DNA from: a bacterium
GTDB lineage: Bacteria > Bdellovibrionota > Bdellovibrionia > Bdellovibrionales > Bdellovibrionaceae
DNA length: 64,000 nucleotides
NCBI GenBank assembly: GCA_019752925.1
Contig: JAIELP010000001.1
Coordinates: forward strand, 241,073-305,072
Direction of reading: 5' to 3'
The position numbers and the translations under genes are program-made. Shown piece after piece: positions 41,760 to 50,888 of the stretch; position 1 is the first letter of the stretch, and each line of letters opens with the position of its first letter. The notes under the pieces were generated by a model that was not told the DNA's origin, made no database searches, and was given only the letters and a program-made list of their open reading frames with translations.

Positions 41760-42941
41760 ATGGAAAAAATAGTATTTATATCAGGCAAAAGAACAGCATT
41801 TGGCGCTTTCGGTGGCTCACTGAAAGATATTTCAGCAACTGATTTAACAGTGGCAGCAGGATTGGGAACAATTCAGGCTTCTGGTGTGAAGCCAGAGGAC
41901 ATAGCGCAAGTCATTATAGGCAACGTGGTACAGGCGGGAGCCGATGCAGCCTATTTAGCACGTCATGCCGGTTTAAAATTAAATATACCGGTTAATGTTG
42001 GGGCTTACATTGTAAACCGTCTTTGTGGTTCAGGTTTTCAGTCTTGGATTAATGCGGCGGATATGATTATGGCCGGCGATGCGGGTTGTGTATTAGCTGG
42101 TGGTGTAGAACAAATGTCGCAAATTCCATTTGTGGCTCGCAAAGTACGCTTTGATGGTTTAAGAATGGGAAATTTTGAATTAGAAGATGCCATGACTTCA
42201 GCTTTAACTGACGTTTATGCTGGAATTCCTATGGCCATCACGGCAGAAAATTTAGGCGCGCAGTACGATATCACGCGCGCAGCCTGCGATGAGTATGCGA
42301 TTAAAACTCAAAGTAGATATAAAGCAGCCTTAGATAAAAATTATTTTGCAGCTGAAATTTCGCCAGTTAAAGTTGTAACTAAAAAAGGTGAAACAATTGT
42401 TGAAAAAGACGAGCATCCAAAACCGGACTCTACCTTAGAAAAAATTTCCACATTAAAATCTTTATTTAAAAAAGACGGATTAGTCACAGCGGCCACAGCT
42501 TCAGGAATTGTAGATGGTGCAGCCTGTTCATTATTAGCAAGCGAAAGCTTTGCAAAAGCTAAAGGTTTAAAGCCAATGGCTCGTATAGTTTCATGGGCTT
42601 ATGTAGGTTGTGATCCAAAAATTATGGGTATAGGACCTGCACCAGCAGCTCGTAAAGCTTTAGAAAAAGCCGGTTTAAAATTAGAGCAAATGGATTTAGT
42701 AGAAGTTAACGAAGCTTTTGCAGCTCAATATCTTTCTGTGGAAAAAGAACTAAAATTAGATCCATCGCGCACCAACGTTAATGGCGGAGCTATTGCTGTT
42801 GGCCACCCACTGGGCGCATCTGGCACCAGAATAATGAACCACTTGGTGTATGAATTACACCGTCGTGGTGGTCGTTATGCGCTGGGAACCGCTTGTATTG
42901 GTGGTGGTCAAGGTATCGCTATTATTATTGAGAAAATGTAA
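41760..42941 (+). CDS. acetyl-CoA acetyltransferase (thiolase)
   Basis: Condenses or cleaves acetyl-CoA units in beta-oxidation or acetoacetyl-CoA synthesis. The 393-residue protein has the three thiolase motifs: the nucleophile Cys in NRLCGSGFQSW, the His loop GGAIAVGHPLGASG, and the second Cys with CIGGGQG at the end. ATG at 41760 gives the normal N-terminus (MEKIVFISGKRT); the longer frame from 41724 would add an unlikely leader. No Shine-Dalgarno lies before it, and TTGCTA/TAACCT with 17-base spacing place a possible transcription start at the ATG, so it may be leaderless. A terminator follows. Confidence 0.92.
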   Translation: MEKIVFISGKRTAFGAFGGSLKDISATDLTVAAGLGTIQASGVKPEDIAQVIIGNVVQAGADAAYLARHAGLKLNIPVNVGAYIVNRLCGSGFQSWINAADMIMAGDAGCVLAGGVEQMSQIPFVARKVRFDGLRMGNFELEDAMTSALTDVYAGIPMAITAENLGAQYDITRAACDEYAIKTQSRYKAALDKNYFAAEISPVKVVTKKGETIVEKDEHPKPDSTLEKISTLKSLFKKDGLVTAATASGIVDGAACSLLASESFAKAKGLKPMARIVSWAYVGCDPKIMGIGPAPAARKALEKAGLKLEQMDLVEVNEAFAAQYLSVEKELKLDPSRTNVNGGAIAVGHPLGASGTRIMNHLVYELHRRGGRYALGTACIGGGQGIAIIIEKM

Positions 42942-42952
42942 AGTTTCTACAG

Positions 42953-42980
42953 GCCAAAACGCACTTTTGGCTTTAATTTT
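42953..42980 (+). terminator. rho-independent terminator of the thiolase gene
   Basis: GCCAAAA and TTTTGGC form a seven-base-pair stem around a five-base loop (CGCAC), followed by TTTAATTTT, just after the thiolase stop. Confidence 0.75.
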
Positions 42981-43021
42981 AAGTTGCGCTATGTTCCCCC
43001 ATATCGAAATGGGAGAACATT

Positions 43022-43672
43022 ATGAAAGTATTATTAGTTATTTTAAGTTTAGTTTTTTCGACAGCGGCTTACTCACAGGAAGCAACTGAAATTCTCCGTC
43101 AGATTCACCAACAGTATACACAAAGATTCGATGCAAGCGGCAGATTTATAAATGATGCTAACTTAACTGCAAAATTTTCTGCAAACCAAATTGCGGCTAT
43201 TCAGAAATTAAGAGCTAACGGGAATTTACAAAAATCGATCAGCATTAATAACGATGTAATGGCTAACTTAGTTATTACAGTAAGTATCGTGCAGGAGAAA
43301 AACGGCCAATTGGCAGGCTTACTTGTTGAGCGAAGTCAGTATGATAACAAAGCTGAAGAAGCTTTTTTAAGACTTTACAATATCCCGATTTTATTAGGTG
43401 GTATGGATGTGTTTACTTTAAACGGATCTAGTCTTGTTAATTTAAAGTCAGCACAGCTAACTGCTGATCAGGGTGGAGTAATCTCTATTAAATATCCGAC
43501 AAATTTAAAAAGTAATTCGTTCGACCAAGTTACATTTAATGTGTTAAAAAGCACGACTGGAGAATTTAACTTTTTCACGGCACAACGCACGTGGTTCAGT
43601 CAGGTTATGCTGACGATATGGGTTAATATCTTTTCGCAGAATTTCGGCGTAGAAAAAGTTACCTTTAAGTAA
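43022..43672 (+). CDS. hypothetical exported protein
   Basis: Not recognised. The 216-residue product has a clear signal peptide (MKVLLVILSLVFSTAAYSQ, cleaved before QEA). The mature protein is mixed, with a helical start (ILRQIHQQYTQRF) and beta-strand-rich middle and end. There are no cysteines and no motif that points to an activity. GGGAGAACATT precedes the ATG, with GGGAG as ribosome binding site. It is a single gene, ending one base before the convergent DUF5989 gene. Confidence 0.55.
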   Translation: MKVLLVILSLVFSTAAYSQEATEILRQIHQQYTQRFDASGRFINDANLTAKFSANQIAAIQKLRANGNLQKSISINNDVMANLVITVSIVQEKNGQLAGLLVERSQYDNKAEEAFLRLYNIPILLGGMDVFTLNGSSLVNLKSAQLTADQGGVISIKYPTNLKSNSFDQVTFNVLKSTTGEFNFFTAQRTWFSQVMLTIWVNIFSQNFGVEKVTFK

Positions 43673-43876
43673 CTACATCACCATATAAATGGCAGGCAAC
43701 AGAGCTCCGTTGCCTGATAAAAATAAAACTAATGCAATAACAGCCAACAAAACCCAAAAAGGTATCAGCCACCACTTTTTGGTTTGTTTAATTTGTCCAA
43801 ATGTCCATTTTAAAAAGGCTCCCGTAGTGCGGGGAACTTTGTTATCCGTATTATTTTTTTGATCTGTTTCTGACAT
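43673..43876 (-). CDS. small membrane protein, DUF5989-like
   Basis: A 67-residue protein with a charged N-terminus and one long membrane helix (residues about 34-55), ending in NGALLPAIYMVM. The pattern, a W-K-x-K-x-W-W-L-I-P segment before the helix and G-x-A-L-x-P-x-I-Y at the end, fits the DUF5989 family, a conserved small protein without known activity. It is downstream of the DUF2235/peptidoglycan-binding pair on the same strand, but 97 bases away. An 8-bp hairpin (43693-43716) sits in its 3' coding part. Confidence 0.6.
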   Translation of the reverse strand: MSETDQKNNTDNKVPRTTGAFLKWTFGQIKQTKKWWLIPFWVLLAVIALVLFLSGNGALLPAIYMVM

Positions 43877-43973
43877 ATCAATATCTCAACACGATAATTT
43901 TTAAAGCGCGAGCTATTTTTACATTGCAATGGTCATTTTTAATAGATTGCAATGAGTGTCCCAATTTAACCTA

Positions 43974-45158
43974 TTAATCAACCCACTGAACCTTATCAAT
44001 TACATTTTTTATGTTTGATGGGCGGTATTTATTACTGCTGTTGTCCATGCGCTCTTTTACGCTTTTATGAATTTTGGCGTTAGCTGGAATTTTTCTCTTC
44101 TTTTGAGTGATTAGTACTAATAAAGCAAATCCTGCCACGGTACATAGCCATGACCACGCCCAGCTTTCTTTGGCCAGTTCCCAGGCATAAGTAAGAGGTT
44201 CGTACACAGACAGCCACTGAATAATTGCAAACGTAGCTAATGCTAAAACTAAGTATAAATAGCTGGGAATAAACCACCAAAGCCCAGACCAAGATTCATG
44301 TAGTTTATCATGTGGGTTTGGATTCAAATTTGTTTTGTAATCAGACTTCAGGTGTAAACCTGCTTTAATGGCATTATCAATCATCCATTTAAGTGAAATA
44401 TCGGAAAGTCCCGCTTCTTTATAAAAACCGCCTACATCGGAATGCACGCCTGCAAACCAAACCTGTTCTACAACTTGGTCTTTCCCTAAATTTTGTTCGT
44501 TCCATAAATTTGGAGGAAAGCGCAAGCGTCTTTCATCTATGGATATGGCATGAAATGCATGTTTTAAACCAGGTCTGAGTACTCCATCTATTTTTGGACG
44601 TGGTAATAAACTTGAAACAGCAGAGACGGTATCCCACACACCTACAAAATGAATTGGGCATTCCCGAGTATAGGTTTTTTTGAATCCTTGTAGAATGGGA
44701 TCTGATTCGATATTTTTGCTTTTATTGGCCAGGTACATGCGGGAAACGTAAGGAATCATGTTTTCACTGCCTCGGTGAAGAAGTCCACACATTTCAATTA
44801 GGCTTGCTAAGCGTCTAACGGTGTGTGCGCCACGGCTGAATCCAAAAAGAAAAATGCGGTCTCCCGGCTGGTAAACATTCATCAGATAATAGTAGGCATC
44901 TTCCACATTGCGCTGTAGATCGAGCCCCAGAGCTTGTGTAAATACATTAGATAACAACTGAAACGGTATCAGGAGTGCATTCGAAGAAGTGCCAACTCCT
45001 GGATCGTAAAATATTTTTTGAGATTCGTTTGAAACGAGTCTTTCAAATAGTTTGACTACGTTTGTATTATTCTCGCCGTATTGGTTTCCAGTGCCATCAC
45101 AACAAACAACAATATTTTTAGGCTTTAGCTGGTTACTTAAGTTTGTGTTTTCTGACAT
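43974..45158 (-). CDS. DUF2235-domain alpha/beta hydrolase with membrane helices
   Basis: A 394-residue protein. The N-terminal 260 residues are DUF2235: KNIVVCCDGTGNQ, YDPGVGT, the nucleophile elbow GFSRGAHTVRRLA, VGVWDTVSAV, and HSDVGGFY with the likely catalytic His. Two hydrophobic helices follow (residues about 295-345), then a basic tail. DUF2235 includes type VI secretion phospholipase effectors of the Tle1 kind, though many members have other roles. There is no signal peptide. It sits eight bases downstream of a peptidoglycan-binding enzyme gene, an arrangement suggesting a two-gene lytic unit; no secretion genes or immunity gene are visible. Confidence 0.75.
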   Translation of the reverse strand: MSENTNLSNQLKPKNIVVCCDGTGNQYGENNTNVVKLFERLVSNESQKIFYDPGVGTSSNALLIPFQLLSNVFTQALGLDLQRNVEDAYYYLMNVYQPGDRIFLFGFSRGAHTVRRLASLIEMCGLLHRGSENMIPYVSRMYLANKSKNIESDPILQGFKKTYTRECPIHFVGVWDTVSAVSSLLPRPKIDGVLRPGLKHAFHAISIDERRLRFPPNLWNEQNLGKDQVVEQVWFAGVHSDVGGFYKEAGLSDISLKWMIDNAIKAGLHLKSDYKTNLNPNPHDKLHESWSGLWWFIPSYLYLVLALATFAIIQWLSVYEPLTYAWELAKESWAWSWLCTVAGFALLVLITQKKRKIPANAKIHKSVKERMDNSSNKYRPSNIKNVIDKVQWVD

Positions 45159-45166
45159 TTTAACAA

Positions 45167-46156
45167 CTAAGCAACTTTTGATTTTGGAGATTTTAAATCT
45201 GCAGCTTCAACACTACGGATACCGAAGTCGGTCTCTAGGTTGAGATTTTTTCCGTGTATTTTTCCGAATCCCTTAGCAATTGTTTCTTTTCTGGCTAAAA
45301 CATCTTTTTGCCATTCAGGTTTTGAATCGGCTGAGCGTCTACGTGCTACAATAACTAATTTTTCAGTTTCATTTTTTGCAGAAACAAAGTCTTGTAAAAT
45401 GGCTGTGCGGGTAGCGCTTTTAATAGAGCCGTTTTGTACAACAATATCAAACATCAGGGCAACAGCATTTTCCGTATACAGGCCGTAGTCTGCACACATA
45501 TTGAGTGCTGTTTGATATTTGGCATTAGCTTCTTTAAGCTGGGCATCTACACATTCTTTTGTATAACCGAGATTTTTAAATTGTTCTTTCCATACAAGCC
45601 ATAAATTTTTATTTTCAACCTGAATAGAAGAAAAATACTTCATAAGTTCATCGTGTGGCTCTTTTAACAGTTTTGTTAAAACTTCGTAGTGGTCTCCGAA
45701 TACTTTTTTAACAACCTGAGGTTTTTTGGTAATGAGCTCATTCAAAATCGGTTGCAGTGACTTCATTCCAAAATTCCATTGGAGAGCGCCGAAGCTCACG
45801 GCCATTTTATCAAAGTTACCCGATACGCCGGCAAAACAATGAGGTGGCAGTTCACCGGTTTCAATAGTTGCAGTCAGTTCAAGACATCTCAGTGCCAGCG
45901 GTTTTTTATTTGCTGATATGTTAGTTGTGGTTTTTGAAGAATTACGGGATTTCCAGTTTTGTAATTGTGAAAGAGTAGTAGGTCCTGCGATGCCATCGGC
46001 TTTAATTTTTGCGGCTTTCTGAAATTGCTTAACAGAAGTTTCTGTCTGAGGTCCAAAATCACCATCTATTTCGAATCTAAAAAAACCTGCGCTTTTTAAA
46101 TTTTGTTGCAGAGATTCTACTTCGCGACCTTTGGAACCGATTTTTAATGCTGACAT
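45167..46156 (-). CDS. peptidoglycan-binding protein with lysozyme/chitosanase-like domain
   Basis: A 329-residue protein in two parts. Residues 1-65 are a PG_binding_1 domain: IGSKGREVESLQQNLKSAGF, GDFGPQTETSVKQFQ, ADGIAGPTT. After a Ser/Thr/Lys linker comes a helical domain beginning ALRCLELTATIETGE with a possible catalytic Glu, then SFGALQWNFG, which resembles the active-site region of lysozyme-superfamily or chitosanase-like hydrolases. Exact family is not certain. There is no signal peptide, so it may be released by a dedicated secretion route or lysis. It is the first gene of a pair with the DUF2235 protein. TTTCCTTTG-type leader gives AAAGGAAAC as ribosome binding site. Confidence 0.65.
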   Translation of the reverse strand: MSALKIGSKGREVESLQQNLKSAGFFRFEIDGDFGPQTETSVKQFQKAAKIKADGIAGPTTLSQLQNWKSRNSSKTTTNISANKKPLALRCLELTATIETGELPPHCFAGVSGNFDKMAVSFGALQWNFGMKSLQPILNELITKKPQVVKKVFGDHYEVLTKLLKEPHDELMKYFSSIQVENKNLWLVWKEQFKNLGYTKECVDAQLKEANAKYQTALNMCADYGLYTENAVALMFDIVVQNGSIKSATRTAILQDFVSAKNETEKLVIVARRRSADSKPEWQKDVLARKETIAKGFGKIHGKNLNLETDFGIRSVEAADLKSPKSKVA

Positions 46157-46323
46157 GATAGTTTCCTTTGTTTCACTATTTTACTTCGGCATTTGGCGAG
46201 CTGATCTTAATGTAGTTTTAGTTTATTTAAGATGGGTATTAGCTTCAGATTGTTGAATAAATTTGTATAAGTGCATGAAATTACTTAATTATTTTACAAG
46301 TCTAGTATCTTGTAATTAGTACC

Positions 46324-46354
46324 TTGCAATACACAGTACTGTGCGATATATACT
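46324..46354 (+). promoter_or_regulatory. padR operon promoter with palindromic operator
   Basis: The -35 TTGCAA (46324-46329) and the -10 TATATA (46347-46352, 17-base spacing) or TATACT (46349-46354) enclose a perfect 12-base palindrome CACAGTACTGTG at 46332-46343. Transcription would start at about the ATG at 46361, and no Shine-Dalgarno is present. A repressor on the palindrome would block polymerase, so PadR autoregulation is likely. Confidence 0.55.
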
Positions 46355-46360
46355 ATAAGC

Positions 46361-46675
46361 ATGAATACACAGTTTAACAAAGGCGTTATCGAAATGTGCG
46401 TGCTGGCTCTTGTAAGCCAGAGAGATTTTTACGGCTATGAGCTCGTAGAAACCATTTCTAAAAAAATTGAAATATCGGAAGGCACTATATATCCGATTCT
46501 CCGAAGGCTCACTTCTGAAAAATATTTTGAAACCTATTTAAAAGAGTCTACCGAAGGACCTCCGCGTAAGTACTACCGGATGACGAGTTTAGGAAAGCAA
46601 GAAACACAAAAATTATTATCGTCGTGGAGCAAGTTCACTGAGGACGTTCAATTTATTATTAAAGGCGGGAGCTAG
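46361..46675 (+). CDS. PadR-family transcriptional regulator
   Basis: A 104-residue winged-helix regulator. The family start NKGVIEMCVLALVSQRDFYGYELVETI is complete, and EGTIYPILRRLTSEKYFETYL is the recognition helix and wing region, followed by GPPRKYYRMTSLGKQETQKLL. It is the small PadR-s2 type that usually represses its own operon. A palindrome sits between the -35 and -10 of its promoter. The downstream DUF1700 and DUF4097 genes (4- and 8-base gaps) form the familiar PadR-DUF1700-DUF4097 arrangement, linked in other bacteria to membrane or envelope stress. Confidence 0.9.
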   Translation: MNTQFNKGVIEMCVLALVSQRDFYGYELVETISKKIEISEGTIYPILRRLTSEKYFETYLKESTEGPPRKYYRMTSLGKQETQKLLSSWSKFTEDVQFIIKGGS

Positions 46676-46679
46676 TTAA

Positions 46680-47261
46680 ATGAAGAAACAGGATTTTATT
46701 AACCAATTAAAAACAGAACTACAGGGTTTGCCTGAAAGTGAAATCAGCGACATCATCCGCGATCAGGAAGAAATGATCAGCGATGCAATAGCTGCAGGTC
46801 GTACAGAAGAACAAATTGTAATCTCATTCGGTGATCCAAAAGAATTAGCTCGCAGTCTTAAAGCAGAAATTAAAATTGATAAAGCAACTGGGGAAAAAAA
46901 TCTTCCTCAGCAGGTTAAGGGGGCGTTCGGCGCTCTAGGTGCATTGTTGGTGCTGGCGCCCTTTAACCTGATATTTGTTCTTGGGCCATTTTGCGCGGTG
47001 CTAGGAACATTAGTAGCGGGTTGGTCTGTTACGGTGGCCATGGGTGTGGTGTCGCTGGTTTTAATGGGAGCTTTCTTTGTTAAGTTTATTTTTGTATCGG
47101 CTGGATTAGCGGCGCATCTATCAACATTTTTCGGATTTCTCGGTTTTATAGGTTTGTCGGTGCTGTTTGGCTTTGCCATGTACTACGTAACAAAATTTGT
47201 TTTCAAAATGGTGCTCTCTTATTTTAAATGGAATCTTAACTTTATTAAATCACAGGCGTAG
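46680..47261 (+). CDS. DUF1700/HAAS-domain membrane protein
   Basis: A 193-residue membrane protein. Residues 1-60 are the HAAS (DUF1700) domain: KKQDFINQLKTELQGLPESEISDIIRDQEEMI, then EEQIVISFGDPKELARSLKAE. Several hydrophobic helices follow (about residues 80-185), rich in Gly, Ala, Phe and Leu. In related operons such proteins work with a PadR regulator, but their activity is unknown. Ribosome binding site GGGAG lies inside the end of padR. Its stop lies 8 bases before the DUF4097 gene. Confidence 0.85.
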   Translation: MKKQDFINQLKTELQGLPESEISDIIRDQEEMISDAIAAGRTEEQIVISFGDPKELARSLKAEIKIDKATGEKNLPQQVKGAFGALGALLVLAPFNLIFVLGPFCAVLGTLVAGWSVTVAMGVVSLVLMGAFFVKFIFVSAGLAAHLSTFFGFLGFIGLSVLFGFAMYYVTKFVFKMVLSYFKWNLNFIKSQA

Positions 47262-47269
47262 GAATTTAT

Positions 47270-48178
47270 ATGGCTAAAAAAATAGTATTAATTACGTTAT
47301 TAATTACAGTGGTCAGCTACGGGTTATCCGTTTCACTAGCGAAACATTACGGAGATGAAAATATGGTGCAATATCTGCAAGATGTTGCCAATCATACATT
47401 CAATCATAAAAGCTACAAAGGCACGCTTACTGAAGAAGCTATATCAGCTGAAAAAATTAACGAACTAGAAATAAGCGGCACCGGTGTGGATATCAAGGTG
47501 GAAAAGTCCTCAAACGATAAAGTTAAGCTTTTATACAGTAAAACTCCTCAAGATCAGATATCCGAGCTCATTCACATTAACGGTCTTGTGATGAAATTAA
47601 ATCTGGATAATCTTGAGAATCACGGTTCTTACGTACAGTTTAATTTTACCAAAGGAAAAAATTATTACGGAGCGCTGATTAAAGAGCCTTCGGTTGTTAT
47701 ACAGGTGCCGGAAAATATTAAAAGAGTAGTGATTAAAACTGTTTCCGGTGATCTTGATGTGGTGGATTTAAGTTTAGACGATCTTAAAATTAAATCCGTT
47801 AGCGGAGATGTTCATGTTACGTTAGAAAATCTGAAAAATTTCGAGCAGGAGTCTGTAAGCGGCGACATTGAGTTGTTCGGTAACACAAAAGACATTAAAG
47901 CCAAAACGATTTCTGGAAATATGTTTGTTGATTCTAAAATAGATAATCCCAATTTAAAATTTGTCAGTACATCGGGGGATTTAAAAGTTGCATTTGAAAA
48001 AGAACCGAATTTTAGTTTAAAATTTGAAACAGTAAGCGGGGAGATGATCTATCCGAGCAAATTTACTCAAGGTATGATTGATAGTTCGGTTAAAAACTTT
48101 ACCTTTGGTAAAGGTGAAGGTCTTTTTGATGTTCAAACAACTTCGGGAAATATTAAGATCGTTCCCATACTGGAGTAG
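47270..48178 (+). CDS. DUF4097-family beta-solenoid membrane-anchored protein
   Basis: A 302-residue protein with one N-terminal membrane helix (residues 4-22) and a repeated beta-strand domain outside. The repeating unit is visible as TVSGDLDVV, SVSGDVHV, SVSGDIELFG, TISGNMFV, TSGDLKV, TVSGEMIY and TTSGNIKIV, the stacked SGD/SGN pattern of DUF4097. Such proteins may act as a scaffold or adhesin at the membrane. It is the last gene of the PadR operon. A small inverted repeat GTCTCA-AAT-TGAGAC follows at 48228-48242, without a clear T run. Confidence 0.85.
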   Translation: MAKKIVLITLLITVVSYGLSVSLAKHYGDENMVQYLQDVANHTFNHKSYKGTLTEEAISAEKINELEISGTGVDIKVEKSSNDKVKLLYSKTPQDQISELIHINGLVMKLNLDNLENHGSYVQFNFTKGKNYYGALIKEPSVVIQVPENIKRVVIKTVSGDLDVVDLSLDDLKIKSVSGDVHVTLENLKNFEQESVSGDIELFGNTKDIKAKTISGNMFVDSKIDNPNLKFVSTSGDLKVAFEKEPNFSLKFETVSGEMIYPSKFTQGMIDSSVKNFTFGKGEGLFDVQTTSGNIKIVPILE

Positions 48179-48379
48179 GGTCTTTATACTGAAAAAATAA
48201 ATTGATCTGATTCTACAATATTTGTCAGTCTCAAATTGAGACGTACTCAAATCTATAAGTGTATTGCAAAATCTGGCATCAACAGAAAATTCTTTATTGC
48301 TACTCATTACACGGCATATGAGCTGGTATAGCGATTGCTTTATATCCTATTCAAGCCCTTTAACGAGCAAAGGATATTT

Positions 48380-49468
48380 ATGAAATTCTCTTTAATTAAA
48401 AAGTTATCTTTATCAACTTCTGCATGTTTTATGACTGCGGGCTTGATCTTAAATTCAAATTTAGCTCTGGCTTTCGGTATTGCGGCTAAAGGGACTTTTA
48501 AAACTTATGGCCAACCGGTTCACGAAACGATCACTCAAAAGGCAGCGCTAGACTCAGGCTTACTAACGTCAGCTCAGGAGCTTGAAATGAAGCATTTAAT
48601 TGAAGGCGTTAGGTTTAATGATGACCCTGAGGCGTATCTTTTAGAGGGTGCTAGACAAGATGGTGGTGGCGTAATCAGTTTTGCGCTGGAGTTTCTAGGT
48701 AGTAAAAAAGATAAAACAGATCCTACGAAAGCTTCGCACTTTGGGGACTATCAATTTTTACATGCGATGGGTAATTCCGACATGGGAGCTGAAGAAATCA
48801 AAGAAAAAATTATTCTTTATGTATACCACTGTTGGAAAATGGCTACCGAAAAAGATTCTTTAGCTAATTTTACAAAAGACTACGAGTTGGTATTACAACA
48901 GGAAAAATCACCTTCGCCGGATGTGAAGTATACGCGCGACCAAATTATTGTAAGAAGAGCCGTAAACCTTTTCCCAAAAGAGGTCTTATTTTTTCATTCG
49001 GTAACTCAGGCGCAATTTCAGTACAGAGCTTTAGGCTCTTTATTGCACGTTATTCAGGACTCGTATGCAAAAGGGCATGTTGTACGCGTTGGCTGGGAGA
49101 GCGGTGCTAATGACGGAAAAGTTCTATACTTCCAGAACTACACTGAGCAGGATTCAAATGAGCACAACCATTTAGACAACCACGACCACGGTAAAGTTAA
49201 TCACCAGAATGTAAATGATATTCCGGGTGCGAAAATAGCTTACGAACGCTCAAAACAAATGCTATCCATGATTGTTAACCAATGTCCTTGGACAAGCGGT
49301 ACTTTGGGTAATAGCCCAACTTGTGCACAGAGTGTATATAACTTTTTAGATAAAGAAATTTTTGCCTTTGATGAAAGTACTGATTGGAAATCAAGAGGAA
49401 CACGTTCGCATCCTGATTTAATTCCTAAGCCTGTACAGCCGGATCCTTATGGAGCTAGCGGTGGATAG
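48380..49468 (+). CDS. exported protein, zinc-dependent phospholipase C-like
   Basis: A 362-residue product with a signal peptide (residues about 1-30, ending ALA). Near the start of the mature part is HETITQKAA, as in the His that begins zinc-dependent phospholipase C and P1 nuclease, and further on LGSLLHVIQDSYAKGHVVRVG gives the His, Asp, His pattern of that fold. A His-rich segment (NEHNHLDNHDHG) may add metal ligands. ATG at 48380 is chosen because AAGGAT lies eight bases upstream; an earlier ATG at 48335 would precede a weaker leader. It resembles the protein at 30.2-32.1 kb in outline, not in sequence. Confidence 0.6.
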   Translation: MKFSLIKKLSLSTSACFMTAGLILNSNLALAFGIAAKGTFKTYGQPVHETITQKAALDSGLLTSAQELEMKHLIEGVRFNDDPEAYLLEGARQDGGGVISFALEFLGSKKDKTDPTKASHFGDYQFLHAMGNSDMGAEEIKEKIILYVYHCWKMATEKDSLANFTKDYELVLQQEKSPSPDVKYTRDQIIVRRAVNLFPKEVLFFHSVTQAQFQYRALGSLLHVIQDSYAKGHVVRVGWESGANDGKVLYFQNYTEQDSNEHNHLDNHDHGKVNHQNVNDIPGAKIAYERSKQMLSMIVNQCPWTSGTLGNSPTCAQSVYNFLDKEIFAFDESTDWKSRGTRSHPDLIPKPVQPDPYGASGG

Positions 49469-49511
49469 TTTACAGACGCAGCTTTTATAATATGTAAAAA
49501 CTGTTTTTAAA

Positions 49512-50795
49512 TTAGTATTTTTCTTCGTTGAAAATCTTTTTAGCCTGTTCGTATTTTTCAGGTGCAACGTAAAAGCGATCGATCACACGAGCGCCTTCGT
49601 ATTTTTGGAATATTTGTGTAGCTTGATCCACTGGAGACGGTACGTCCCACTTGTCATACTGATCGACCACAAAAATATTCATACGGTCGTCAGGGTTTCC
49701 GGAATGGTATTTAGATAAACGAACTTTAGAACTCGCATAAATGATGTCGATATCATATTTTTCAAAAAGGGCTTTAACTTTTTCAATACGGCTTGAGTCC
49801 TGATTGTGTAACTCAAGAGCTACGCGATAAGGACGGCGTTGTGCAATACGCTGAGCCCATTGGTTATCAACAGTATCTAAATGTTCGTACAATTTATAAT
49901 CTGTGTAACCGATATATTCTTTTGCATCTGCTGGTAAAACAAAACTGCAGTCTTTTGAAGTTAAATAGCGGTTGAGCATTTCTTCGTACACAATACTTTT
50001 GTGATGGAAGTAAACCATCAAATGCATATGGTGTCGTGAAATTAAAAAATCGTCGAAAGCATATAAAGCACGACGGTTTAAGGCTAGGAACGCTTTATTC
50101 TTTTGAACATGCAAAGTTAAGTTCTGTTGTAACCAGTCTTTATCAATTTTGCCGTAATTAATTCCGCAGAAATAAGAGTCGCGCTCTAGGTAATCCATAC
50201 GGTCTGCATCTAATTCAGAACTTACGATTTGGCTCAAGATCGGGCGGAAATTAATTGCGCCGTCAGTAAAATAACTTTCATCACATTTTAAATTTTTATC
50301 GATCAGGCAGGCTACATATTCCGGACTGATATCAATGAAATGACTTTCAATTAATTTTGCAATTGTGGAATCGGTTACAAATTTAATAGTGTAATCTTCG
50401 TGATTAGCCTGACGTTTTTGATCTACACCTTGATCGTTATAAATTTTTACGTTTAGTTTGCTGAGCTCAGGCATGACCTGTTCGGTGGTGTGGCTGAGCG
50501 GTCCATGGCCGATATCATGTAATAAAGCGGCTAACTTCACAGTTTGTCTTAAGCGGTTTTTAACGCTGATTTTTGAAAACGGGTAGGCGCGGAAAATACT
50601 ATCGAAAATCTGGCCCGCTACATAACTAACTCCGATTGAATGCAAGAAGCGATTATGTGTAGCGCCGGGAAAACTGAACTCAGAAAAGCCCAATTGTTTA
50701 ATTTCGCGTAAACGCTGAAATTCAACAGATTCAATAATGGCCACTTCGCCATCGTTTAGCTGTATAGAACCGTGTATTGGGTCTCTTATTTCCAC
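49512..50795 (-). CDS. HD-domain phosphohydrolase, dNTPase/SAMHD1-like
   Basis: A 427-residue metal-dependent hydrolase. The HD set is complete: H in HNRFLHSIGVSY, HD in LAALLHDIGHGPLSH, and the final Asp in SELDADRMDYLERDSYF. MEIRDPIHGSIQL at the N-terminus and the order of motifs match SAMHD1/YdhJ-like proteins, which break down dNTPs or bind nucleotides. The role here is not certain; pool control or phage defence are both known for relatives. It stands alone and faces the flagellin gene. No terminator was identified after its stop. Confidence 0.82.
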   Translation of the reverse strand: MEIRDPIHGSIQLNDGEVAIIESVEFQRLREIKQLGFSEFSFPGATHNRFLHSIGVSYVAGQIFDSIFRAYPFSKISVKNRLRQTVKLAALLHDIGHGPLSHTTEQVMPELSKLNVKIYNDQGVDQKRQANHEDYTIKFVTDSTIAKLIESHFIDISPEYVACLIDKNLKCDESYFTDGAINFRPILSQIVSSELDADRMDYLERDSYFCGINYGKIDKDWLQQNLTLHVQKNKAFLALNRRALYAFDDFLISRHHMHLMVYFHHKSIVYEEMLNRYLTSKDCSFVLPADAKEYIGYTDYKLYEHLDTVDNQWAQRIAQRRPYRVALELHNQDSSRIEKVKALFEKYDIDIIYASSKVRLSKYHSGNPDDRMNIFVVDQYDKWDVPSPVDQATQIFQKYEGARVIDRFYVAPEKYEQAKKIFNEEKY

Positions 50796-50888
50796 ATAGT
50801 TTTCTACCCATTAGTCCAGTAAAAGTCAAAATTTATACGCCTAAGGACCAGAAATCAAAATAAACACCAAATAAGCCCGATCTGGACC

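Noticed and set aside
43693..43716. Perfect 8-bp hairpin CAGGCAAC/GTTGCCTG as a terminator for the exported protein gene ending at 43672
   Set aside because: It lies within the coding end of the convergent DUF5989 gene and has no T run on the plus strand, so it may be chance or coding.
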